A program made the translations under genes and the position numbers. Below the pieces are notes generated by a model. That model made no database searches and had not been told where the DNA came from. It worked only from the letters and a program-made list of their open reading frames with translations. Shown one piece after another: positions 50,558 through 58,545 of a stretch of 64,000 nucleotides of DNA. Origin of the DNA: Mycobacterium sp. (GTDB lineage: Bacteria > Actinomycetota > Actinomycetes > Mycobacteriales > Mycobacteriaceae); assembly GCA_003987775.1 (NCBI GenBank), contig RXJD01000009.1, positions 124,001 to 188,000 of the forward strand, written 5' to 3'. Position 1 is the stretch's first letter, and the number at the start of each line of letters is the position of its first letter.

Positions 50558-52339
50558 ATGCCGTTCAAAAACGGCGAGGTCTTCGCTGGCTACGTGATCG
50601 AGCGGCTGCTCGGCACTGGTGGGATGGGCGAGGTCTACCTCGCGCAGCACCCACGTCTGCCTCGTCACGATGCGCTGAAGGTCCTGTCCCTGGCGGCCAC
50701 CTCCGACCAGGAATTTCAGGCCAGGTTCAAACGCGAGGCGGAACTGGCGGCCACGCTGTGGCATCCGCACATCGTCACTGTGCTGGACCGCGGTGAGTTC
50801 AACGGCCGGCTCTGGATCTCGATGGAATACGTCGAAGGTATGGATGCGGGCGAGCTGGTACGCGACCGCTACCCGGATGGCATGCCCGAGCGCGACGTGG
50901 CCGACATTGTGAGCGCGGTCGCAGAGGCGCTTGATTTCGGTCATGACCGCCGTCTGCTCCACCGCGACGTCAAGCCGGAGAACATCCTGGTGGCCGCGGC
51001 CGATGGGCAGCGGCGCCGGGTGTTGCTGACCGACTTCGGCATCGCCCGCAAGATCGACGATGTCAGCAACCTGACCGAGGCGAACGTCGCGGTGGGAACC
51101 ATCAGTTACGTGGCTCCCGAGCAACTGCTGGGCAAGCCGCTGGACGGTCGGGCGGACCAGTATGCGCTGGCCGCGACGACCTTCTTTCTGCTGACCGGCG
51201 CTCCGCCGTTCCAGGACTCCAACCGCGCCGTGGTGCTCAGCCACCACCTGAATTCGCCGCCACCGCGCATCTCGCAGCGGCGGCCCGAGCTCGCTCACCT
51301 CGACGCCGTTCTGGCGAGAGCGCTGGCCAAGGACCCGAACAAGCGCTACCCGACGTGCGCGGACTTCGCCCGGGCCCTCGCCGAGGCTGGTAAGGCCGGA
51401 AATGCCGGCCTGGCCGAGCGTCCCACCACCCAGCGACTCGAACGTCTGATCGTCACCGGTATCGCCCGCGCAGTCCGCTCGGACGGTGCACCAGATCAGG
51501 TCGGGACGCTGTCACTGCAGGTGGTGCCGCACGAACCGCTCGAGGACCTGCCGCCTGTGCTGCCGGTCGAAATCCAGACCGATCTGGTCGCCGGTCAGCT
51601 CTCCGACGGCGACGAAGTCGAGGTCACCGGCATGTGGGACGGCGAGACCCTCGACGCCGACAAGATCGTCAATCTGTCGGCTGGCGCACGCCCGAAGCGG
51701 CCCCGGCCCGAGGCCCCCGCCGTCACATCGACCAGATCGACCACATCGCCGACAGCGCCGATGGACAAGCCACCACGGCGCAAGAGGGCATGGATACTGG
51801 CCGCTCTCGCCGCCGTCGCCGTCATCGCGCTGAGCGCCGGTGCGGTGCTGTACTTCACGCACGGATTCGGCCGCGAGACACGCCCGGGGCCCATCGTCAA
51901 GCCGGTGAGCGCCACGGTGTTCTCCCCCGACGGCACCCCTGACAATCCGCAGGACGCCAAGCTGGCGATCGACGGCAACCCCAACACCGGTTGGTCCACC
52001 GTGACCTATACCGACGCCGTGCCCTTCCCGAAATTCATCCAGGGCATGGGTCTGATGCTGCACCTGTCCGAACCGACGGCGTTGAGCGTCGTGACGCTCG
52101 ATGTGCCCAGCACCGGAACCCAGATCCAGCTCCGCTCGTCCCCCACCGAGAAGCCCGCCAAGCTGTCCGACACGACGGAACTGGCTCCGACCACGTCGCT
52201 GGAACCGGGACGCAACCGCATCACGGTGACGAGCAAGACCAAGACCTCGAATGTGCTGGTGTGGATCTCCCGGCTCGGCACCACCAACGGCGAGAGCCGC
52301 ACGGAGCTGTCCGATATCACCCTGCAGGCGGCCGGCTGA
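50558..52339 (+). CDS. PknF-like transmembrane Ser/Thr protein kinase with discoidin-like sensor
   Basis: A 593-residue receptor kinase. The kinase domain starts like PknF ([38 protein letters not shown]) and has HRDVKPEN (catalytic Asp), DFGIARK and APEQ. A cytoplasmic linker (about 300-400) with [37 protein letters not shown] looks like an added beta domain. One membrane span at about 408-433 ([23 protein letters not shown]). The extracellular part [31 protein letters not shown] is a galactose-binding/F5-8C-like fold, as in the C-terminal domain of mycobacterial MviN. Ligand unknown. Confidence 0.9.
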   Translation: MPFKNGEVFAGYVIERLLGTGGMGEVYLAQHPRLPRHDALKVLSLAATSDQEFQARFKREAELAATLWHPHIVTVLDRGEFNGRLWISMEYVEGMDAGELVRDRYPDGMPERDVADIVSAVAEALDFGHDRRLLHRDVKPENILVAAADGQRRRVLLTDFGIARKIDDVSNLTEANVAVGTISYVAPEQLLGKPLDGRADQYALAATTFFLLTGAPPFQDSNRAVVLSHHLNSPPPRISQRRPELAHLDAVLARALAKDPNKRYPTCADFARALAEAGKAGNAGLAERPTTQRLERLIVTGIARAVRSDGAPDQVGTLSLQVVPHEPLEDLPPVLPVEIQTDLVAGQLSDGDEVEVTGMWDGETLDADKIVNLSAGARPKRPRPEAPAVTSTRSTTSPTAPMDKPPRRKRAWILAALAAVAVIALSAGAVLYFTHGFGRETRPGPIVKPVSATVFSPDGTPDNPQDAKLAIDGNPNTGWSTVTYTDAVPFPKFIQGMGLMLHLSEPTALSVVTLDVPSTGTQIQLRSSPTEKPAKLSDTTELAPTTSLEPGRNRITVTSKTKTSNVLVWISRLGTTNGESRTELSDITLQAAG

Positions 52340-52381
52340 GCCGCCTGACGAGGAGCTTTCGTCCGAAAGACCCGCCGGGCA

Positions 52382-52394
52382 GGGACCTTGTCCT
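52382..52394 (+). promoter_or_regulatory. Weak DosR-like half-site
   Basis: GGGACCTTGTCCT has the left DosR half (GGGACCTT) but the central spacing is one base short of consensus. It lies 37 bp upstream of the ATG at 52432. Listed as weak. Confidence 0.3.
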
Positions 52395-52431
52395 CTGGCC
52401 GCCTGTGGCTGTGGTCACCGATTCTCAAACG

Positions 52432-53337
52432 ATGACCGAGACCACGCCAGCCATCCCGTTCTCCGTCTGGCGAAAGATCGCCATGGCGACCTGGCGGCCG
52501 CGGACAGACCCGACTATTTCGGCCACGATCGACGTCGAAGCCGGTCAGCTGCTCGATTACGTCGACCAGGTTCGCCTGGCGACCGGCCAGCACATCACCC
52601 CCGTAGACCTCGTCGGCCGGGCTGCGGGCAAGGTCGTCGAAGCCCTGCCCGGGCTCAACGGCCGCGTGGTGTTCGGGAGCTTCCTGCCGTCCCCCACCAT
52701 CGACTGCTTCTTCGTCGTATCGCTTCGCACCGATCCGGTGGCCGGGGTGGAGGCAGCCAGGACCGATCTGTCCGGCACCGTTGTGCGCCGCATCAACGAG
52801 AAGCCGCCGTGGGCGATCGCCAAGGAGCTGGCCGATCGGGCCGGCCGGATCCGCCACGACAACGACCCGCAGTTCAAGAAGATGAAGGCCATGGTCAAGG
52901 GGCTGCCGCCGCTGCTGCTTCGCCCCCTGATGGCCGGCGTCGGATTCGTCACCGAGAGCCTGCAACTGCCGCTTCCGTTCACCGGCCTCGAAGCCCGCCC
53001 GTATGGATCCATCCTCGTCAGCAACGTCGGGACCTACGGCCTCGATTCAGCCGCCGCCCCGGTGCCGAACTTCTGCCACGTGCCCGTCACAATCCTGATC
53101 GGTGCCGTGACCGACAAGGTGCTGGCGCGAGACGGTCAACCCGTCGTCCGTCCGGTGTTGCCTCTGACGATCAATCTGGACCACCGGTTCGTCGACGGCT
53201 ACCAGGCGGCGACGATGGCCCGGATCTTTCGCGAGTATCTCGCTGATCCCGCCGCGTTCGACCCGGTGCCTGCGGCGATCCCGTCGGGCGAGCGGGAGCC
53301 CGCGCAGTCCGCTGCGAAAAGCCCGGCGACCGCCTAA
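52432..53337 (+). CDS. Stand-alone 2-oxoacid-dehydrogenase E2-type acyltransferase domain
   Basis: A 301-residue protein that matches only the catalytic (trimer-forming) domain of E2 acyltransferases; it has no lipoyl or E1-binding domain. Seen: WRPRTDPTISATIDVEAGQLLDYVDQVR, HITPVDLVGRAAGKVVEALPGLNGR, and the active site LDHRFVDGYQA with the catalytic His and Asp of DHRxxDG. A region with RPLMAGVGFVTESLQLPLPFTGLEARPYGSILVSNVGTYGLDSAAAPV is conserved. Such stand-alone forms may use another thiol carrier, for example CoA. Weak DosR-like site upstream. Confidence 0.8.
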   Translation: MTETTPAIPFSVWRKIAMATWRPRTDPTISATIDVEAGQLLDYVDQVRLATGQHITPVDLVGRAAGKVVEALPGLNGRVVFGSFLPSPTIDCFFVVSLRTDPVAGVEAARTDLSGTVVRRINEKPPWAIAKELADRAGRIRHDNDPQFKKMKAMVKGLPPLLLRPLMAGVGFVTESLQLPLPFTGLEARPYGSILVSNVGTYGLDSAAAPVPNFCHVPVTILIGAVTDKVLARDGQPVVRPVLPLTINLDHRFVDGYQAATMARIFREYLADPAAFDPVPAAIPSGEREPAQSAAKSPATA

Positions 53338-53345
53338 ACCCGCAG

Positions 53346-54509
53346 TCAGGCCGCGATGCCGAGTTGCTGGTTGATTCCAGGCCAGTAGGGCAGACCGCTC
53401 GGAGTGAGCAGGATGAAGTCGTGAATCCCGGTCTGATTCAGGATGAAACTGAACGGAGCACCCTGCGCGACGGCCGCTTGCTGCAGGATCGCCGCTTGCT
53501 GGACGAGTGGGTCCAGGGCGCCGGAGTAGACGTAGGTCGGGGGAAGCCCGGCAAGCGACCCGTACAGGGGGCTCACCATCGGGTTGGTCGTGGACAGACC
53601 GCCCGCCCAGATCCCACCGAGACCGCCGCTGTTGCCGACGTCCAGCCACGGCGATAGCAAAACCACGGACGACGGAACAGGCTGACCCTGGCCGACCAGG
53701 TACTGGACTGAGGCCAGGGCGAGGTTGCCGCCGGCGGAGTCGCCGACCACGCTGACATTGGCCGCCCCGTGCTGGGTGATCAGCGAGGAAATCAGGCCCG
53801 CCGTTCGGGGCACCACCCAGCTGGCGGTGCCCCCTTCCTGCACGAGCGGGTAGATCGGCACCTGGAAGGTCGCGCCGGTCTGGTAGGCCGTCACCGAGTA
53901 GTTGATCCAGTGGAAGAACGACGCCGGGAAGATGAACGCACCGCCGTGCAGGCCGACGACGTATTCGCCCGTCGGGTGGGCCGGCGTGATCTGTACGACG
54001 CGCATTCCGTCGTATGACGTGAACTGGACGGTCTGGCCGAGCAACGCGTTCAGCAAAGGTGGCGGCGAGTTGCCCAGGAACCACGACAACGGCGGGGCGT
54101 CGCTGGCGATCAGCGCCAGTAGCGGAGAACCCTGCACCGATGTCAGCGATGCGAATCCGGCGGCCAGGGTGTTGGGGATCTGCTGAATGCTGAGCACCGT
54201 CTGCTCGAATGCCGCCAACGGGGCAGCGCTTGCCGCCTCAGCGGAGGCATACGCTCCGGCCGCGCCGGCCAAGGCCTGCGTGAAGCGCTCCTGGAACACG
54301 GCCACCTGGGCGCTGAGTACTTGATAGCCCTCGCCGTGGGCGGAGAACAGCGCCGCGACCGCCGCCGACACCTCGTCCTCGGCCGCGGCCAATACCGCTG
54401 TGGTGGCGCCCGCGATGGTCTCGTTTGCGGTGGCGACCGCCGAACCGATGGAAGATACGTCGGTGGCCGCAGCAGACATCAGTTCGGGAAATGCAACAAC
54501 GTAAGACAC
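53346..54509 (-). CDS. PE-domain lipase/esterase (LipY-like), copy 2
   Basis: A 387-residue protein: PE domain (SYVVAFPELMSAAATDVSSIGS; YASAE motif) and HSL-type hydrolase with LHGGAF (about 185), GDSAGGNLAL (about 255) and GIHDFI (C-terminal His). It is shorter than copy 1 because the linker after the PE domain is reduced (no 100-residue insert), while both share the core PILSLIASD/PLLALIASD region through the C-terminal INQ-LGIAA. The two genes are 7 kb apart in the same orientation, suggesting a duplication. Confidence 0.9.
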   Translation of the reverse strand: MSYVVAFPELMSAAATDVSSIGSAVATANETIAGATTAVLAAAEDEVSAAVAALFSAHGEGYQVLSAQVAVFQERFTQALAGAAGAYASAEAASAAPLAAFEQTVLSIQQIPNTLAAGFASLTSVQGSPLLALIASDAPPLSWFLGNSPPPLLNALLGQTVQFTSYDGMRVVQITPAHPTGEYVVGLHGGAFIFPASFFHWINYSVTAYQTGATFQVPIYPLVQEGGTASWVVPRTAGLISSLITQHGAANVSVVGDSAGGNLALASVQYLVGQGQPVPSSVVLLSPWLDVGNSGGLGGIWAGGLSTTNPMVSPLYGSLAGLPPTYVYSGALDPLVQQAAILQQAAVAQGAPFSFILNQTGIHDFILLTPSGLPYWPGINQQLGIAA

Positions 54510-54526
54510 AGCGCCGCTCCACCCTT

Positions 54527-54553
54527 CGATCGCCCGATTGTCGGGAGCTTAAG
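54527..54553. promoter_or_regulatory. Element shared by both PE-lipase promoters
   Basis: CGATCGCC, then 11 bp, then AGCTTA lies 18 bp upstream of PE-lipase copy 2. Copy 1 has CGATCGCC, 10 bp, AGCTTA at 46730-46755. The first also holds a CCCGA-TTG-TCGGG dyad (54533-54545). It may be a shared regulator site or relic of duplication. Confidence 0.35.
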
Positions 54554-54592
54554 CCGCCGTGCAGCGTTCGGGAAGCGGTTTGCCGGAAACCG

Positions 54593-55084
54593 ATGTCGGC
54601 CGTCGCCGGCGTGGATATGCTGCCGAAGATGCAGGTTGCGCCGGAAAGTCTCATCAGCGCGTCACGTCATTTGGCGGCCATCGGGTCCGATCTGGATTGC
54701 GCCCATCTACGGGCAGCGGCACCGACAACGAACATCGCCAGCGCCGCGGGCGATGAGGTGTCGACGGCGATTGCCGGGTTGTTCGGCTCGCACGCCGAGG
54801 AGTTTCAGCAGGTCTCGTTGCAGGCGGCCGCGTTTCATGAGCGGTTCACACAGGCCCTGAGCAACGGCGCCCACGCATATGCGAGCGCGGAGGCGTCCAA
54901 CGCCGCGGTGTTGTCGGCCGCCGCGCCCGCCGCGGATGACAATCCCTGGACATTTCTCGTCCAGTTGGGAGCCTTGATCCTGACGCCGCCCATTTTCGTT
55001 GCGTTGCTGGGCCTTGCGTCGACTCTGCTGGCGACTTACTGGGCGGCGACGCTGTTCAGCACGATCGTGCTGGGCAACGCGTAG
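54593..55084 (+). CDS. Short PE-family protein with C-terminal membrane segment
   Basis: A 163-residue protein. The PE domain begins at about residue 13 (MQVAPESLISASRHLAAIGSDL) and carries YASAE. After about residue 115 comes a hydrophobic segment (FLVQLGALILTPPIFVALLGLASTLLATYWAATLFSTIVLG), unlike the Gly-rich or lipase tails of other PE proteins. Start could be 54593, 54617 or 54629. It is divergent from PE-lipase copy 2 and may be a membrane-anchored PE protein. Confidence 0.72.
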   Translation: MSAVAGVDMLPKMQVAPESLISASRHLAAIGSDLDCAHLRAAAPTTNIASAAGDEVSTAIAGLFGSHAEEFQQVSLQAAAFHERFTQALSNGAHAYASAEASNAAVLSAAAPAADDNPWTFLVQLGALILTPPIFVALLGLASTLLATYWAATLFSTIVLGNA

Positions 55085-55085
55085 C

Positions 55086-55104
55086 GCTCCTTGCCCCGGG
55101 GAGC
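55086..55104. terminator. Hairpin between convergent genes
   Basis: GCTCC (55086-55090) and GGAGC (55100-55104) can pair around a 9-nt loop in the 27-bp gap between the PE gene and the convergent operon. Short stem without T-tract, so weak. Confidence 0.3.
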
Positions 55105-55111
55105 CTGGCGC

Positions 55112-55879
55112 TCAGCCGGTGATTACGCCCCACCCATTAGGGCCCCAGCCGACAGTCTCCGGTGTCGCGCGTGTTGTTGCGGCTACTCGAAACGCGCGAC
55201 CGTTGTCGTTGATGTCGATCGCGCCTTGCTTGCCATCGTCAGCAGACCACTGCAGCGTCGCAGTCCACTCACAGGTGCACGTGGTCGTCACGGCACTGAT
55301 CCGCAGATTCTCGGGCGCAGCGCTGCTGACGGTGTGAGGCAACTTCTCGTCGGCCTCCGCTGTTACTGCAACCGGAGTTGCGTCCAAGTTCAACCCGAAC
55401 TGATACGTGTCCGTTGGCCCCTTCTGCCTCATCAGGACCACGTATGCCCCCCGCAGCGGCTCGGCCCTCGACACGACGTTGACGGTGATCCTCTGGACCA
55501 CCACGTGGTGCCCGTGCAGGCCCTGCAGCCTGAGCTCGACGACGTTGCCGCTGGCGGGAATGCCGCCGTTGTCCGATGCCCACCGGTCAACGTCACCGTG
55601 CTCGGGCGGCAAAGGCAATTGCGCAGGGGGCGTGGCGAATACCCAGCCGTTGTCGAACTCCACCGGTGACGGAACGGTGACCACCACCGCGAGATACTGC
55701 GGCGGGTGCAAAAGCTCGTTGATCCAACGCACACCCGCCGTCACCCCCAAAGTAAGGAGTGGGATCACCACCGCGGACGTGAGGACTGCCCCCACCCATA
55801 CCCGTGTCTTCGTCCACCGGGCGCGCCGCCGGCCGGCGGTCGCGTCCGGTACCTCGGGTGCCTGTCCTGGCGCGCTCAT
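55112..55879 (-). CDS. Single-span membrane protein at the end of the lysin operon
   Basis: A 255-residue protein with a Pro/Arg-rich N-terminus (APEVPDATAGRRRARWTK), one membrane span at about residues 27-52 (VWVGAVLTSAVVIPLLTLGVTAG), and an outside domain of about 200 residues with beta-rich pattern (VVELRLQGLHGHHVVVQRITVNVVSRAEPLRGAYVVLMRQKG) and a CTC pair near the end. ATG 55879 is 17 bp after the multidomain hydrolase stop. It is not a holin by size or topology. It could tether or regulate the hydrolases; function unknown. Confidence 0.7.
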   Translation of the reverse strand: MSAPGQAPEVPDATAGRRRARWTKTRVWVGAVLTSAVVIPLLTLGVTAGVRWINELLHPPQYLAVVVTVPSPVEFDNGWVFATPPAQLPLPPEHGDVDRWASDNGGIPASGNVVELRLQGLHGHHVVVQRITVNVVSRAEPLRGAYVVLMRQKGPTDTYQFGLNLDATPVAVTAEADEKLPHTVSSAAPENLRISAVTTTCTCEWTATLQWSADDGKQGAIDINDNGRAFRVAATTRATPETVGWGPNGWGVITG

Positions 55880-55896
55880 CGTGCCCGGCCGACCGG

Positions 55897-58521
55897 TCAG
55901 GTGCCCTGCATAGACGCTGCGCCGCTTGGCTTTCTGCCCCGGGTGGCGGTCTTCTTCCGGGCGGGTGTTCGCCGCGAGCGCGAGGCCAACGGCGTGGCCG
56001 GCCCGGCCTCCGCGGCTGCTGCGAGCGATGGAGTGGCCGTCTGGTCGCCGTCTGCCCGCTTGAGAACCTCTGCCACGGCATCCACCAGAGTCCTGCCGTC
56101 GAGTTGCGGCCAGCCCTTGCCGTCGGGGCCCAGCAACTGCTCCCAAATCTCCTGCAGCAGAATGTGATCGGTGGGTTCCGCCTTCTTCGGCTCCTCGACC
56201 TGCGTCGTCAACTTGCCGAACTGGTCGAACATACCGAGCATCGCCTTCTTCACCTCACCGCGGAACCATTTCATGTCCATGTCGCCCGGGTCCGGCTTGC
56301 CCTGTTTGTTGATGCCGAGAGGATTCTCCGCGCCGGCCCATTCCTTGTGCCCGATGACATGGCTCGCGTCGTCATAGCCCAGCTTCGTGAGCACCGCCGC
56401 ACTGGCGTCGCGCATGGTGTTGATCTGCGCGGGCGGCCACGTCTCATTGCCCGGATAGTGCGCCCCTGGTTGCCACGCGCACTCGAAGCCGATCAGCCTC
56501 GTGTTGCCACAGCCGTCGGGGATTCCCGGATAACAGCCGGGACCGGCGTGATTGCACGGACCGACAGCGACCAGGTGGAACTTCCCGTCGGAGGTGATCA
56601 ACCCTTGCGACAGCGGGCCCGGCAGCCACCCTCCGGGTTGCATCACACCATCGCGGATGACCTCCCACTTTTCGTTGACGTTTCCGGTGTGGTGGATCAT
56701 CACCCCCCAGATCGGTCCCATTGAACTGGAACCGTTTTCACCACATCCGGTGCCACGGTCCTGCCAGCCGTCGTGAACGACCAGACGGTCGCCGAGCGCT
56801 TGGCGCAGAACTTCCTCCAACCACACAGGGTCCCCGGTGTACGGCATTTCTTTTCCTCCCTCTGGTGTTCCGGCGAAGCGTTCGAACATCTCGCCGGCTT
56901 TTGTCCTGCGGCTGCGAATTTCATCGAGATAATCGCGGCGCGCGTCCGGATCGTTGTATGCGTCGTCGGCGGACGTTTCACCGGGACGCTGCTGGAGCCA
57001 GAAGATGTTCTTCCAGATGTCCGGCGATGCCCCTGCACTGCAGCGCTTCTCGTCGAGCCGGTCGAGAAACACCCGAATGTTCTCGTTGGGATCGTCGCGG
57101 CCCGGGTAACTTCCGTCCTGTTGGTAGATACCGTGCCAAGCGCCGCCGCCGCCCTGCGCATCCGGGCGCAGCCCCGACTCCTGGATCGCCGTCGACAGGC
57201 AGGCGATCGCTTCCTCGCGGGTGTAGCGGCGTCGCAGGGTTTCACCGATGATGACTTCGGCGACGGTATCGAAGCCGGACTGTCGGGTCAGCGAACCCAG
57301 TCGTTTCAGCGCCATCCAGCGCTCCGAATGTTGTTGCACGGCAGCACTTGGTGCGGTGGCGTCCCATTGGCCGAAGTCCTCCCGCAGGATGCGATTGCGA
57401 TCTACGCCCACGCCGCCGACGCTCTGTTTGTCGATCTCGAACTGGTGCAGGTGGGCCGCCGGATGAACCTGCCCCCCGCTGTGTCCCTCGTCCCAGTTGT
57501 GCATCCAGAAATACGTGCCGATGCCGTCTCGGATTGCCCAGTCGATACAGGGGTAATTGCAGTAGATACCCATCCGCTCCTTGCCGAGCCGCTCCTGCCA
57601 GGCCAGCAAGTAGGGTCGGCACTGGGTGTTCCACTCCTGTTCGCTGGGGCAGGCGTCGATCGACACGTAGATCGGGGCGGTGTCCGGCCCGCCTGCTTCG
57701 GTATGCAGTTGCTGTCCACGTTCGGCGTCTTTATTTCCCTGCGCCGCCCCGCCTTTCCAGTCGGCGGTGTCGGCCTTGCCGAACTGGTAGTTCGACACCA
57801 CCACCAGGCCGTGGGCACGCAGGTCGTCGGCCTCCGCTTTGCGCAACGGCTTTCCCTGCATCCAGGTTGCGCGCGGATCCGACACGTAACGCACGGCGCC
57901 GGCGTACCCGGCGGCCTTGATCTGCTCGGCGCTGGGAACGCCGGCCGAGTAGTCGAGGAGGATCTGCCCGATGAGTGACTGTGCTGCTTGCAGTTTCGGA
58001 GCCTGGCGCGGGTCGACGGCGTCCGTGAGCCACGTCTTGTTCGGGTCGCGGTCCGGCCCGCCACTGCGCCCGGGCGGGCCCCAGGTCTCGAAGTGCAGAT
58101 GCGGGCCCGAGGAACTACCCTCGGAGCCCACCACCGCTATCTGTTGGCCGGCCCGCACGGTGTCGTTGGTTCGCCACGGTTTACCGGTGTCGGGGTTGAC
58201 CAGTGATGACGGGGGCATGTGTCCGACGACGAAGTCCAGGCCCCATTCCTGCTGCGCGTCGATCCACAACCACGAACCGAAACCGCCTGGATCATCATTG
58301 ATTCCGACATGGACGAAGAATCCGTCGGCGGGCGCGTAGATCGGCGTTCCGTAGTTCGCCGCGATGTCGACACCACGGTGGTCGGGGCGGTCATCGGTGC
58401 GGTACCCGCTGCTGTCACCGGTATAAGTGCCAGGTGCCAGCGGGTGGTACTTGACTTTAGTGGGACTATCAATCCTCAACTGGCGAGCTGGTTTTGGCTT
58501 TGTGGCGTGTTTTGATGCCAT
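55897..58521 (-). CDS. Four-domain LysA-like cell-wall hydrolase
   Basis: An 874-residue protein. (1) M23 peptidase, about 30-165: HRGVDIA and GPHLHFETWG with zinc His/Asp. (2) DUF1906 (Rv2525c-like glycoside-hydrolase fold), about 190-385: LDYSAGVPSAEQIKAAG, YVSDP, VVSNYQFG, ending QFEIDKQSVGGVGVDRN. (3) mycobacteriophage LysA-type central domain, about 415-550: EEAIACLSTAIQESGLRPDA, GIYQQDGSYPGRDDPNENI. (4) amidase_2, about 580-760: MIHHTGN, GHKEW, KPDPGDMDM. Tail Pro/Ala/Arg-rich. No signal peptide. Start ATG 58521. It lies 24 bp after the LysB-like gene. Confidence 0.82.
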   Translation of the reverse strand: MASKHATKPKPARQLRIDSPTKVKYHPLAPGTYTGDSSGYRTDDRPDHRGVDIAANYGTPIYAPADGFFVHVGINDDPGGFGSWLWIDAQQEWGLDFVVGHMPPSSLVNPDTGKPWRTNDTVRAGQQIAVVGSEGSSSGPHLHFETWGPPGRSGGPDRDPNKTWLTDAVDPRQAPKLQAAQSLIGQILLDYSAGVPSAEQIKAAGYAGAVRYVSDPRATWMQGKPLRKAEADDLRAHGLVVVSNYQFGKADTADWKGGAAQGNKDAERGQQLHTEAGGPDTAPIYVSIDACPSEQEWNTQCRPYLLAWQERLGKERMGIYCNYPCIDWAIRDGIGTYFWMHNWDEGHSGGQVHPAAHLHQFEIDKQSVGGVGVDRNRILREDFGQWDATAPSAAVQQHSERWMALKRLGSLTRQSGFDTVAEVIIGETLRRRYTREEAIACLSTAIQESGLRPDAQGGGGAWHGIYQQDGSYPGRDDPNENIRVFLDRLDEKRCSAGASPDIWKNIFWLQQRPGETSADDAYNDPDARRDYLDEIRSRRTKAGEMFERFAGTPEGGKEMPYTGDPVWLEEVLRQALGDRLVVHDGWQDRGTGCGENGSSSMGPIWGVMIHHTGNVNEKWEVIRDGVMQPGGWLPGPLSQGLITSDGKFHLVAVGPCNHAGPGCYPGIPDGCGNTRLIGFECAWQPGAHYPGNETWPPAQINTMRDASAAVLTKLGYDDASHVIGHKEWAGAENPLGINKQGKPDPGDMDMKWFRGEVKKAMLGMFDQFGKLTTQVEEPKKAEPTDHILLQEIWEQLLGPDGKGWPQLDGRTLVDAVAEVLKRADGDQTATPSLAAAAEAGPATPLASRSRRTPARKKTATRGRKPSGAASMQGT

Positions 58522-58545
58522 GATTCGTTTCTTTCTCTGCACACG

